Assembly: GCF_000526235.1 (NCBI RefSeq)
Contig: NZ_JAFR01000012.1
Span: 35,195 to 99,194 of the forward strand
DNA from: Acholeplasma granularum ATCC 19168
GTDB taxonomy: Bacteria > Bacillota_I > Bacilli_A > Acholeplasmatales > Acholeplasmataceae
Direction of reading: 5' to 3'
DNA: 64,000 nucleotides
Within the stretch, counting starts at the first letter, position 1. Each line of letters begins with the position of its first letter. The notes under the pieces are model-generated. The model made no database searches. It saw nothing but the letters and a program-made list of their open reading frames with translations, and had not been told where the DNA came from. Shown piece after piece: positions 53,872 through 61,848 of this stretch. The position numbers and the translations under genes are program-made.

Positions 53872-54900
53872 ATGAAAAAAATATTAATTTTACCACTACT
53901 AGTATTAAGTTTATTTTTAGTTGCATGTCAAGAAGATTTAACTAAAAATATAGAAGTTACATATATATCAGGTACAGATGTATTATTTACAGATACAGTC
54001 GAATCAAATAATTTATTTTTACCAAGTCAAAAACCAACAAAAGCAAATTATGAATTTGGTGGTTGGTATTTAGATCAAGACTTTTTATATCCGGCACCAT
54101 TTGGTTCTGGAGTAAATGAAAATATAACACTTTATGCAAAATGGAATTTAATAGATGATACGGCACCATTTGATATGATTACATGGTTAACAAATAATAA
54201 AGAAGCTGTTTTAGATATATTAGCACTTGAAAATGCAGGTTATACTACTGAACAAATACTAGAACTTGTTGATATCGCACAAAAAAAATTAATAGAAAAA
54301 GCGCACCAAAGTGTCGTTAAAATAGATATTACAGGTGGTGCGAATGTTGATTCTGGTGGTTCTGGGGTGATTTATCAAAAGTTAGGAAATACATACTATG
54401 TCATCACTAATGAACACGTTACATCAGGTACACAATCTAGTGACTTTGAAATCACAGTATTTACTAAAACAGGAACTAAATCATATACATCAGTCACAAA
54501 GGTTTCAGAAACATATGCAAAAGATTTAGCAATATTAAAGTTTACTACAACCGATCAATTAGAAGTTATGCCACTAGCAAATGATGATGTAATTAAAAAC
54601 GGTGGTATTGTATTTGCTTTAGGTTCACCGGTTTGGTTTGATGATATTGTGACTCAAGGTGTTATATCATACAATAAATTAAATGACGATGACGGTGAAG
54701 GATTTAATGCCGATGTCATTATGCACTCAGCACCAATGAATCCTGGTAACTCTGGTGGTGCCTTAATTAATGTTTATGGACAACTTGTTGGTATAAATGC
54801 ATATAGTTATCCAACATATGACACAGAAAATGATTTACAAATGTATAACTTTGCAATCCACATTTCTGAGGTTAAAGCATACATTCAAGGCAAATCATAA
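53872..54900 (+). CDS. Lipoprotein with InlB-like repeat and trypsin-like protease domain
   Basis: 342 aa. Lipobox LVAC with lipidated C19; one Listeria-Bacteroides (InlB B-repeat, Flg_new) repeat at ~28-92 (FGGWYLDQDFLYPA ... ITLYAKWN); a helical linker; a chymotrypsin-fold protease with H182 (ITNEHVTS), D218 (AKDLAILKF) and S294 (NPGNSGGAL). No PDZ domain. HtrA/DegP-like surface protease likely held on the membrane. 3 bases after dut. Confidence 0.87.
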   Translation: MKKILILPLLVLSLFLVACQEDLTKNIEVTYISGTDVLFTDTVESNNLFLPSQKPTKANYEFGGWYLDQDFLYPAPFGSGVNENITLYAKWNLIDDTAPFDMITWLTNNKEAVLDILALENAGYTTEQILELVDIAQKKLIEKAHQSVVKIDITGGANVDSGGSGVIYQKLGNTYYVITNEHVTSGTQSSDFEITVFTKTGTKSYTSVTKVSETYAKDLAILKFTTTDQLEVMPLANDDVIKNGGIVFALGSPVWFDDIVTQGVISYNKLNDDDGEGFNADVIMHSAPMNPGNSGGALINVYGQLVGINAYSYPTYDTENDLQMYNFAIHISEVKAYIQGKS

Positions 54901-54961
54901 TCAATTTTTTTAATCATTATGTTATTTCAAACAAAAACATTCAAAAATTAATAAATAAGCG

Positions 54962-54990
54962 TTGCAAAACCTATATCTTTATGGTATATT
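54962..54990 (+). promoter_or_regulatory. rpsB promoter
   Basis: TTGCAA (54962-54967), 17 bases, TGG-TATATT (54985-54990). Confidence 0.75.
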
Positions 54991-54995
54991 AAAAA

Positions 54996-55105
54996 GGCTG
55001 TTAAATACACATGTAACATGTTCCTTTAGTCAGGTGCTATAGACAAATAGTGGCTAAAGTAAAAAGTGTTGCAGAGGAAAATAACTAAAAATCGAAAGGA
55101 AGTAT
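54996..55105 (+). promoter_or_regulatory. rpsB 5' leader, candidate autoregulatory structure
   Basis: Leader of about 110 bases with a hairpin CTTTAGTC (55024-55031) with GGCTAAAG (55052-55059), inner CTAT/ATAG, and the repeated ACATGT. S2 leaders bind S2 in other bacteria. Structure seen by eye only. Confidence 0.35.
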
Positions 55106-55110
55106 ATTAA

Positions 55111-56100
55111 ATGGCAGTAGTATCAATGAAACAACTCCTAGAATCTGGCGTACATTTTGGACACCAAACTAGAAGATGGAACCCTAAAATGGCTCCATAC
55201 ATCTTTACATCACGTAAAGATATCCACATTATCGACTTAAAGCGTACAGCGCTTGAAATCGAAAAAGCATATTCAGCTTTATTTGACATCGTTAAAGAAG
55301 GCGGAAATGTATTATTTGTAGGAACAAAGAAACAAGCATCAGAAGCAGTTAAAGAAGAAGCTATCCGTTCAGGTCAATTCTATGTTGATCACAGATGGTT
55401 AGGTGGAACATTAACAAACTTCAAAACAATTAGAAAACGTATTAAATTATTACATGATTTATATGCTGATGAAGCAAATGGTACATGGGCTAAATTACCT
55501 AAGAAAGAAGTATTAGGTTTATCAAGACAACGTACTAAACTAGAAAGATTCTTAGGTGGTATTAAAGATATGCAACGTTTACCACAAGCAATCTTTGTAG
55601 TTGACCCAAGAACTGAAGAAATCGCAGTACTTGAAGCACGTAAATTAGGTATTCCTGTATTTGGTATTGTAGATACAAACTGTGACCCAGATTTAGTAGA
55701 CTACATTATTCCAGCTAACGATGATGCAATCCGTGCTGTTAAATTATTAACATGGGTTATGGCAAATGCTGTAATCGAAGCTAACGGTGGCGTTGTTGAA
55801 AAATATGAAGATGAAGAAGTATCTTTTGAACAAGAAAAAGATAGTCGTCCAAATCAAAAACCAAGACAACCAAGACAAGATCAAAACAGACAACCAAGAC
55901 AAGAATTTAAAAAAGAATTCAAAAAAGAAGCACCAGTCGTAAAAGAAGCACAAGAAGTTGCTCCAACAACTGAAGAAGTATCAACTGAAGATTTATCCAC
56001 TTTGAAAGTTCAAGATTTAAGAGATCTTGCTAAAGCAAAGGGAATTGAAAATTACTCTAAACTAAAAAAACAAGAATTAATCGACGCATTAAACGAGTAA
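55111..56100 (+). CDS. rpsB: 30S ribosomal protein S2 with C-terminal Rho_N/SAP-like domain
   Basis: 329 aa; the usual S2 is ~240-260. Core at 1-240 ([39 protein letters not shown]). Then a basic Gln/Arg/Pro linker (~245-290) with QPRQ repeats and a C-terminal motif at 293-329 ([17 protein letters not shown]) resembling the Rho_N domain. AAAGGAAG precedes the ATG. First gene of rpsB-tsf-pyrH-frr. Confidence 0.95.
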   Translation: MAVVSMKQLLESGVHFGHQTRRWNPKMAPYIFTSRKDIHIIDLKRTALEIEKAYSALFDIVKEGGNVLFVGTKKQASEAVKEEAIRSGQFYVDHRWLGGTLTNFKTIRKRIKLLHDLYADEANGTWAKLPKKEVLGLSRQRTKLERFLGGIKDMQRLPQAIFVVDPRTEEIAVLEARKLGIPVFGIVDTNCDPDLVDYIIPANDDAIRAVKLLTWVMANAVIEANGGVVEKYEDEEVSFEQEKDSRPNQKPRQPRQDQNRQPRQEFKKEFKKEAPVVKEAQEVAPTTEEVSTEDLSTLKVQDLRDLAKAKGIENYSKLKKQELIDALNE

Positions 56101-56107
56101 AATTTAC

Positions 56108-56137
56108 AAAGGGGATGAATTGTTCATCCCTTTATTT
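56108..56137 (+). terminator. Hairpin after rpsB
   Basis: AAAGGGGATGAA pairs with TTCATCCCTTT (one bulge) around TTG; a weak T-run follows. Perhaps an attenuator that lowers tsf expression from the rpsB promoter. Confidence 0.65.
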
Positions 56138-56161
56138 TATGAAAATAAGAACATAATATAG

Positions 56162-56167
56162 TATAAT
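56162..56167 (+). promoter_or_regulatory. tsf -10
   Basis: TATAAT at 56162-56167; no convincing -35. May add a second transcript for tsf. Confidence 0.45.
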
Positions 56168-56200
56168 AAATATGAAAAATAGATTAAGGAGAAATTTATA

Positions 56201-57088
56201 ATGGTTATCACAGCAGCTATGGTTAAAGAATTAAGACAAAAAACCGGTGCAGGTATGTTAGACTGCAAAAAAGCATTAGAAGAAACAAATGGTAATGTTG
56301 AAGAAGCAGCAACATTATTAAGAGAAAAAGGTATGGCTAAAGCAGCTAAAAAAGCTGATAGAATTGCTGCAGAAGGTTTAACTTCTGTTGTAGTTAATGG
56401 AAATGATGCAATCTTATTTGAATTAAACTCAGAAACAGACTTTGTTGCTAAAAACAAACAATTTACTGACCTGTTAAATTCATTAGGGCAATTATTCATC
56501 CATTCAAATGCGACTTCAGTAGAAGAAGCATTACTACTTACAAATGAAGAAGGTAAAACAGTAGATACAATCATCTTAGAAGCTACATCAACAATTGGTG
56601 AGAAAATCTCTTTAAGACGTTTAGTACGCGTAACCAAAGAAGATAGCCAAGGATTTGGTTCATACATCCATATGGGTGGAAAAATTTCAGTACTTACAGT
56701 ACTAGAAACTCCAAACGAAGAATTAGCTAAAGACTTAGCAATGCACATCACAGTATTTAACCCACAATTCCTAAGCAGACAAGATGTTGACCAAAAAACA
56801 ATTGATATTGAAACTAAAATTATTTCTGAACAAATGGCAAATGACGAATCACTTCAAGGTAAACCAGAAAAGATTTTATCAGGTATCCTACAAGGTAAAT
56901 TAAGTAAAGTATTACAAGAAATCGTATTATTAGATCAAGGTTTTGTTAAAGACCCATCTGTTAAAGTAAGTAATCATTTAAAATCCAATAACAACAATAT
57001 CTTAAGCTATGTTAGATTAGAAGTTGGAGAAGGTATCGAAAAACGTGTTGAAGACTTCGCAGCCGAAGTTATGGCACAAATTAAATAA
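56201..57088 (+). CDS. tsf: Elongation factor Ts
   Basis: 295 aa. Guanine nucleotide exchange factor for EF-Tu. N-terminal UBA-like domain with VKELRQKTGAGMLDCKKALEE and the dimerization core. AAGGAG precedes ATG. Normal length. Confidence 0.97.
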   Translation: MVITAAMVKELRQKTGAGMLDCKKALEETNGNVEEAATLLREKGMAKAAKKADRIAAEGLTSVVVNGNDAILFELNSETDFVAKNKQFTDLLNSLGQLFIHSNATSVEEALLLTNEEGKTVDTIILEATSTIGEKISLRRLVRVTKEDSQGFGSYIHMGGKISVLTVLETPNEELAKDLAMHITVFNPQFLSRQDVDQKTIDIETKIISEQMANDESLQGKPEKILSGILQGKLSKVLQEIVLLDQGFVKDPSVKVSNHLKSNNNNILSYVRLEVGEGIEKRVEDFAAEVMAQIK

Positions 57089-57118
57089 TTAATTACTTAA
57101 GAACAAGGGGTGGTTATA

Positions 57119-57838
57119 ATGTATAAACGTGTAATTCTAAAACTTTCAGGTGAAGCATTAAAAGGTGATGGACAATATGGTATTGATCCAAAAACCGTTA
57201 AAAAGATTGCTCTTGAAGTGAAAAAAGTAAAAGAAGCTGGCATTGAAGTTGCTATAGTTGTCGGTGCTGGTAATTTATGGCGTGGTAAAACTGGTGAAGA
57301 ACTTGGTATGGACCGTGCACAAGCAGACTATATGGGAATGCTTGGAACAATCATGAACAGTTTATCTTTGCAAGATGCTTTAGAAGCTATTGGTGTACCT
57401 ACACGTGTAATGACTGCCCTACAAATATCTGCAGTTGCAGAACCCTATATTCGTAGACGCGCATTAAGACACTTTGAAAAGGGGCGCGTCGTCGTATTAG
57501 CAGGTGGTACCGGATCACCATATTTCTCAACAGATACAACAGCAGCATTACGTGCAGCTGAACTGAATGCAGATGTTATTTTAATGGCTAAAAATGGTGT
57601 AGATGGTGTTTATGATAAAGACCCTAATAAACATTTAGATGCTGTTAAATTAAATCTCGTATCACATCAAGAAGTTTTAGAAAAAAATCTACAAATCATG
57701 GATTCAACAGCAGCTAGTTTATGTAAAGACAATCATATAGAAATATTAGTTTTTGATATGAATGTAAAAGATAATATTCTTAAAGCTGCAAAAGGAGATT
57801 CCATCGGTACAATTGTAAAGAATGGAGTAAACCAATGA
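57119..57838 (+). CDS. pyrH: UMP kinase
   Basis: 239 aa hexameric amino-acid-kinase-fold enzyme making [11 protein letters not shown] at the start, [30 protein letters not shown] 57119 follows AAGGGGTGG; the GTG at 57110 lies inside that site and is not used. Overlaps frr by ATGA. Confidence 0.97.
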   Translation: MYKRVILKLSGEALKGDGQYGIDPKTVKKIALEVKKVKEAGIEVAIVVGAGNLWRGKTGEELGMDRAQADYMGMLGTIMNSLSLQDALEAIGVPTRVMTALQISAVAEPYIRRRALRHFEKGRVVVLAGGTGSPYFSTDTTAALRAAELNADVILMAKNGVDGVYDKDPNKHLDAVKLNLVSHQEVLEKNLQIMDSTAASLCKDNHIEILVFDMNVKDNILKAAKGDSIGTIVKNGVNQ

Positions 57839-58389
57839 ATGAACAAGCAGATATGATTTTATTAGAAACTGAAGAAAAAATGGAAAAAAGCATTCACGCA
57901 CTTGAGCGAGAATACGCATCTGTTCGTACAGGCCGTGCAAACCCAAATATGCTAGATCGTATTATGGTTTCATATTACGGTGTAGATACACCACTTAAAC
58001 AAGTGGCGTCTATCTCAGTTCCGGAAGCGCAACAACTTTATATTAAACCATTTGATAAATCAGTTTTAAAAGATATCGAATATGCAATTAACACATCCAA
58101 CCTAGAATTACCTCCAAGAAATGATGGTACAGGAATCAGGTTATTGTTACCACCATTAACTGGCGAAAGACGTCGTCAACTTGTAAAAGATGTAGAGAAA
58201 ATGGCTGAAGCAGGTAAAGTAGCAATTCGCCATATCAGACGTGAAGGCAATGAACATTTAAAGAAATTAGATTTAACCGAAGATGATGAAAAAGGTTATT
58301 TAGAAGATGTTCAAAAATTAACAGATGACTATGTAGCTAGAGTAGACAAGCTAACTAAGGAAAAATCCGACGAATTATTAGATGTTTAA
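57835..58389 (+). CDS. frr: Ribosome recycling factor
   Basis: 184 aa. Splits post-termination ribosomes with [33 protein letters not shown] and a long helical bundle are typical. Overlaps pyrH by 4 bases; terminator directly behind. Confidence 0.97.
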   Translation: MNEQADMILLETEEKMEKSIHALEREYASVRTGRANPNMLDRIMVSYYGVDTPLKQVASISVPEAQQLYIKPFDKSVLKDIEYAINTSNLELPPRNDGTGIRLLLPPLTGERRRQLVKDVEKMAEAGKVAIRHIRREGNEHLKKLDLTEDDEKGYLEDVQKLTDDYVARVDKLTKEKSDELLDV

Positions 58390-58395
58390 TCATTT

Positions 58396-58427
58396 ACCAC
58401 CAATTCATTTGTAATTGGTGGTTTTTA
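58396..58427 (+). terminator. frr terminator
   Basis: ACCACCAATT (58396-58405) pairs with AATTGGTGGT (58413-58422), then TTTTTA. The loop holds the next promoter's -35. Confidence 0.85.
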
Positions 58428-58438
58428 TTTGGTATAAT
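58409..58438 (+). promoter_or_regulatory. Promoter of small membrane protein 1
   Basis: TTGTAA (58409-58414), 18 bases, extended -10 TGGTATAAT (58430-58438). The -35 lies within the preceding terminator. Confidence 0.7.
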
Positions 58439-58459
58439 AAAGAAAAAAGGAGAATTTTT

Positions 58460-58687
58460 ATGAAAGCATTTGATCAATTATCAAAAGTTGTCAAATTAGT
58501 TTTACAGTTTTTCTTTGGATGGCTTATCTCTGGACTTTATAGAATCATCAAAGGGGTCAAAGAAAGCAATGTGGTTACAATTGTTGTTGGTGTCTTAGCA
58601 CTTTTCACAGGTATTGGGAACTTTATTTTCTGGGTTGTTGATTTCGTTACAATTTTATTAGATAATAAAATTAGAGTTCTTGCATAA
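58460..58687 (+). CDS. Small two-helix membrane protein, paralogue 1
   Basis: 75 aa with two hydrophobic segments (~12-28 and ~38-64). GLYRIIKGVKE between them and WVVDFVTILLDNK at the end are shared with the gene at 58784. ATG 58460 follows AAAGGAG; the longer open frame upstream runs through the terminator and is rejected. Function unknown. Confidence 0.75.
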   Translation: MKAFDQLSKVVKLVLQFFFGWLISGLYRIIKGVKESNVVTIVVGVLALFTGIGNFIFWVVDFVTILLDNKIRVLA

Positions 58688-58702
58688 AAAATTATTAAAA
58701 TA

Positions 58703-58730
58703 AGCTGCCAGTTTAAATCTGGCAGTTTTA
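58703..58730 (+). terminator. Terminator of small membrane protein 1
   Basis: CTGCCAG (58705-58711) pairs with CTGGCAG (58719-58725), then TTTTA. Confidence 0.8.
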
Positions 58731-58748
58731 TTTTTAATGATAATTAGA

Positions 58749-58754
58749 TATAAT
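58749..58754 (+). promoter_or_regulatory. -10 of small membrane protein 2
   Basis: TATAAT at 58749-58754, followed by AAAGGAGAT ahead of the ATG. -35 not clear. Confidence 0.5.
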
Positions 58755-58783
58755 AGAATTAATCAAAAAAGGAGATAATTACC

Positions 58784-59020
58784 ATGAAATTTATAGAATG
58801 GATGGATAATCTATCATTTACAGGTAAGATTATTATGTCATTACCACTTCTTGATTTATCTTGGGGGATTTATAGAATAATAAAGGGTGCTGAATATAAA
58901 AACTCAACTCTATTGGTTATCGGTATTCTATGGATCGTTCTAGGTTGGAATATCTTGTGGATTATTGACTTAGTAACGACACTTATACAAGGTAAACCAG
59001 TCTTAACTGATTTACTTTAA
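58784..59020 (+). CDS. Small two-helix membrane protein, paralogue 2
   Basis: 78 aa. Two hydrophobic segments (~14-30 and ~40-66), with GIYRIIKGAEYKNSTLLV and WIIDLVTTLIQGKP matching paralogue 1. Own promoter and terminator. Function unknown. Confidence 0.75.
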   Translation: MKFIEWMDNLSFTGKIIMSLPLLDLSWGIYRIIKGAEYKNSTLLVIGILWIVLGWNILWIIDLVTTLIQGKPVLTDLL

Positions 59021-59023
59021 AAC

Positions 59024-59051
59024 AAAATGGCATACCATGGTATGCCATTTT
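59024..59051 (+). terminator. Palindromic terminator
   Basis: AAAATGGCATACC and GGTATGCCATTTT around AT (13-bp stem), then TTG. Confidence 0.85.
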
Positions 59052-59057
59052 TGTTTA

Positions 59058-59066
59058 TGGTATAAT
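59058..59066 (+). promoter_or_regulatory. ilvE extended -10
   Basis: TGGTATAAT just behind the terminator. The transcript would carry an ~88-base leader with an AU hairpin. Confidence 0.6.
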
Positions 59067-59160
59067 GTTAATAATTATTTATGATTAACCTTAACAATAT
59101 CAATACATAAAAAGAAAGGACTTATTTAAATTTAAATAATTTAAATAAAGTGAATTTGAT

Positions 59161-60144
59161 ATGAAAATTGAAGGATTTAAGTTTCATGGCACGAATAAAG
59201 CATTTTATGCACACTATAAAAATGGGGCTTGGGATGAAGGTAAACTAGATACATCTATTAATTTTGAAATTTCATCTTTAGCGGTTGCAATACAATATGG
59301 ACAATCAGTATTTGAAGGATTAAAAGCTTATAGAGCAAAAGATGGTCGAACATTACTTTTCAGACCTGAGGCAAATGCTAAAAGACTACAAGGTAGTTGT
59401 GAAAGATTAATGATACCGCCTGTTCCAATGGAATTATTTATAAAAGCAGTTAAATTAGTTGTAAAAGAAAATAAAGATTTGGTACCAAGTTATGAATCAA
59501 AAGGTTCTTTATATATTAGACCGTTTGTAATTGGTACAGAAACTGTTATGGGTGTACGGTCAGCTAATGAGTTTTTATTTGGTGTTGTTGCAACACCTGT
59601 GGGTAGTTATTTTAAAGATGGATTTAACTCTATTCGTTTAACAACAACACCATATGATAGGGCTGCACCAAATGGATTAGGTCATATTAAGTCAGGAGCT
59701 AACTATGCTGCAAGTTTATACCCTAAATATTTAGCACAGCAACAAGGATTTGATGATTGTCTATATTTAGATCCTAAAACACACACTAAAATAGATGAAA
59801 CTGGTGCAACAAATATCATCGGCATCAAAGGAAACCAGTTTATTACACCACAATCCAGATCAATACTACCAAGTATTACAAATAACTCACTTCAAATGAT
59901 TGCAGATAAGTTATTAGGTATGGAAGTTATACGACGTGAAATACCTTTAAATGAAATATCTTCCTTTGATGAATTAGGGGCATGTGGCACAGCTGCTGTA
60001 ATTACTCCAATTGAAAGTGTACAAGATGAAAATAAAGTTTATAAATTAAAATCTAACAAAGTTTTACACAAATTACATGATTTACTTCAAAGTATCCAGT
60101 TTGGTGATATTAATGAAGATTTTGGATGGGTAATTGAGGTTTAG
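59161..60144 (+). CDS. ilvE: Branched-chain amino acid aminotransferase
   Basis: 327-aa class IV PLP aminotransferase acting on Val/Leu/Ile and their 2-oxo acids. Lysine in GHIKSGANYAASLYPK, QYGQSVFEGLKAYR and IDETGATNI, GACGTAAVITPI are typical. May feed branched-chain fatty acid primers; inference. The ribosome site GAAAGGA (59114-59120) is far from the ATG unless the intervening hairpin folds. Confidence 0.94.
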   Translation: MKIEGFKFHGTNKAFYAHYKNGAWDEGKLDTSINFEISSLAVAIQYGQSVFEGLKAYRAKDGRTLLFRPEANAKRLQGSCERLMIPPVPMELFIKAVKLVVKENKDLVPSYESKGSLYIRPFVIGTETVMGVRSANEFLFGVVATPVGSYFKDGFNSIRLTTTPYDRAAPNGLGHIKSGANYAASLYPKYLAQQQGFDDCLYLDPKTHTKIDETGATNIIGIKGNQFITPQSRSILPSITNNSLQMIADKLLGMEVIRREIPLNEISSFDELGACGTAAVITPIESVQDENKVYKLKSNKVLHKLHDLLQSIQFGDINEDFGWVIEV

Positions 60145-60149
60145 TTTGT

Positions 60150-60155
60150 TATAAT
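60150..60155 (+). promoter_or_regulatory. uppS -10 (candidate)
   Basis: TATAAT with no matching -35. Followed by GGAAGGA before the ATG. Confidence 0.35.
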
Positions 60156-60184
60156 TGATTTAGTTAGGAAGGACTTATTTCTAT

Positions 60185-60859
60185 ATGAATAATAATAAAT
60201 TACCCAATCATGTAGCAATCATTTTAGATGGAAATGGTCGTTGGGCAAAAAAATATAAATTACCTCGTTCTGCTGGTCATTACAGAGGTGGTATGAATTT
60301 AGCAAAAATAGCTGAGCATGCCAATAAAATAGGAATTAAAGAATTAAGTGTGTACGCTTTTTCAACTGAAAATTGGGTTAGACCCCAAGAAGAAGTTGAT
60401 TATTTAATGACTAAACCTATTGAAATAGTAAATGAAAATTTAGACCGTATAATAAATGCCAATATTAAATTAGTATTTAAAGGTAGAAAAGACAGACTAA
60501 AAAAAGATATATTGGATTTAATGGATAAGTTAGAAAATGATACAAGAAACTTTAGTGGAATGATACTAAATGTTTGTATAGACTATGGTAGTTATGATGA
60601 GATTCTTACTGCTATTGGAAAAATGAAAGAAAATACATTAGAAGCATTCAATGAAAATCTAATGGTTAAAAATCCTGTGGATTTTTTAATACGTACAGGT
60701 GGAGAAATTAGATTATCAAATTTTTTATTATGGCAGATAGCTTATGCTGAACTATATTTTACAAAAAGGTATTGGCCAAGCTTTCGACCAAAAGATTTTG
60801 ATAAAGCATTAAAGGAGTTTTCAAAACGTCAACGCCGTTTTGGGGGAATAAAATCATGA
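60185..60859 (+). CDS. uppS: Isoprenyl diphosphate synthase (UppS family)
   Basis: 224 aa cis-prenyltransferase. Catalytic Asp in IILDGNGRWAK, YAFSTENW, and the second-substrate motif RTGGEIRLSNFLLWQIAYAELYF. Makes undecaprenyl-type lipid carrier. Wall-less cells may use it for glycan or glycolipid transfer. Overlaps cdsA by ATGA. Confidence 0.96.
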   Translation: MNNNKLPNHVAIILDGNGRWAKKYKLPRSAGHYRGGMNLAKIAEHANKIGIKELSVYAFSTENWVRPQEEVDYLMTKPIEIVNENLDRIINANIKLVFKGRKDRLKKDILDLMDKLENDTRNFSGMILNVCIDYGSYDEILTAIGKMKENTLEAFNENLMVKNPVDFLIRTGGEIRLSNFLLWQIAYAELYFTKRYWPSFRPKDFDKALKEFSKRQRRFGGIKS

Positions 60860-61812
60860 GAAAACGAATAATTACTGCACTTGTACTTGCAATTATCTTA
60901 ATACCTGTAACAGTTTTAAATTTTCCATTTTGGGTATTTAATATCTTTCAATTATTTATGATGGCTTTTGTGGTTATTGCATCATTAGAAATGATACGTA
61001 TGTATGAAAAAGAAAAGCCAATTAAACCAATAGTTCAAATAGTTATTATTGTACTTGCATTATTAACTTATATGAATATGGGTGGAATGATTGCACCTTT
61101 AGAACCCAATGTTTTTCCTGGTTTAATTTTAATTACTATAAATTTAAATCCAGTTATAATCATATCGATTACGACGATATTATTACTAAGTTTCTTAGTC
61201 TTTATAGATGATTTCACAGGAACTGATTTAGGAAAAGCATTTACGATTATTAATTATGTTGGTTTAGGAGCTGCTGCTATAACAATTCTACGATATTTAG
61301 GTGTTAGATTTATTGTATATGTGGCACTAATTTCTATGACAACAGATATTTTTGCATTCTTTTTTGGAATCGCCTTCGGGAAACATAAAATGGCACCAAG
61401 AATCTCACCTAAGAAATCATGGGAAGGTGCGATTGCTGGTACAATATTTGGAACATTAGTTGCATCATTATTTGCAATATTTTATGGACAAATTTTCACA
61501 CCTGAAGGAATTTTTGGTGGTATGTTTAATCCAGACGGATATATGACAATATTTGATAACTTTACAAGTATTGGTAATGAAAAACTATTGATACAAGCCT
61601 TAATTATCGTACCAATTACATTATTAGGATCAATTGCTGCGCAAATTGGTGATTTAGTTGCATCTAAACTAAAAAGAAACTATGATATAAAAGACTTCGG
61701 AACTATTTTTCCTGGTCATGGTGGTGTTTTAGATAGATTTGATTCAATATTATTTTTAGGAATATTATTCTTAAGTATATTCATTGTTATTAAACAATTC
61801 TATCCACTATAA
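60856..61812 (+). CDS. cdsA: Phosphatidate cytidylyltransferase
   Basis: 318 aa with about eight membrane helices. Makes CDP-diacylglycerol for phospholipids. Signature KDFGTIFPGHGGVLDRFDSIL and SPKKSWEGAIAG. Coupled to uppS by 4 bases. Confidence 0.96.
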   Translation: MRKRIITALVLAIILIPVTVLNFPFWVFNIFQLFMMAFVVIASLEMIRMYEKEKPIKPIVQIVIIVLALLTYMNMGGMIAPLEPNVFPGLILITINLNPVIIISITTILLLSFLVFIDDFTGTDLGKAFTIINYVGLGAAAITILRYLGVRFIVYVALISMTTDIFAFFFGIAFGKHKMAPRISPKKSWEGAIAGTIFGTLVASLFAIFYGQIFTPEGIFGGMFNPDGYMTIFDNFTSIGNEKLLIQALIIVPITLLGSIAAQIGDLVASKLKRNYDIKDFGTIFPGHGGVLDRFDSILFLGILFLSIFIVIKQFYPL

Positions 61813-61848
61813 ATTTTTTTTAAACTTAAAAATTAAAGGAGCACAGAT

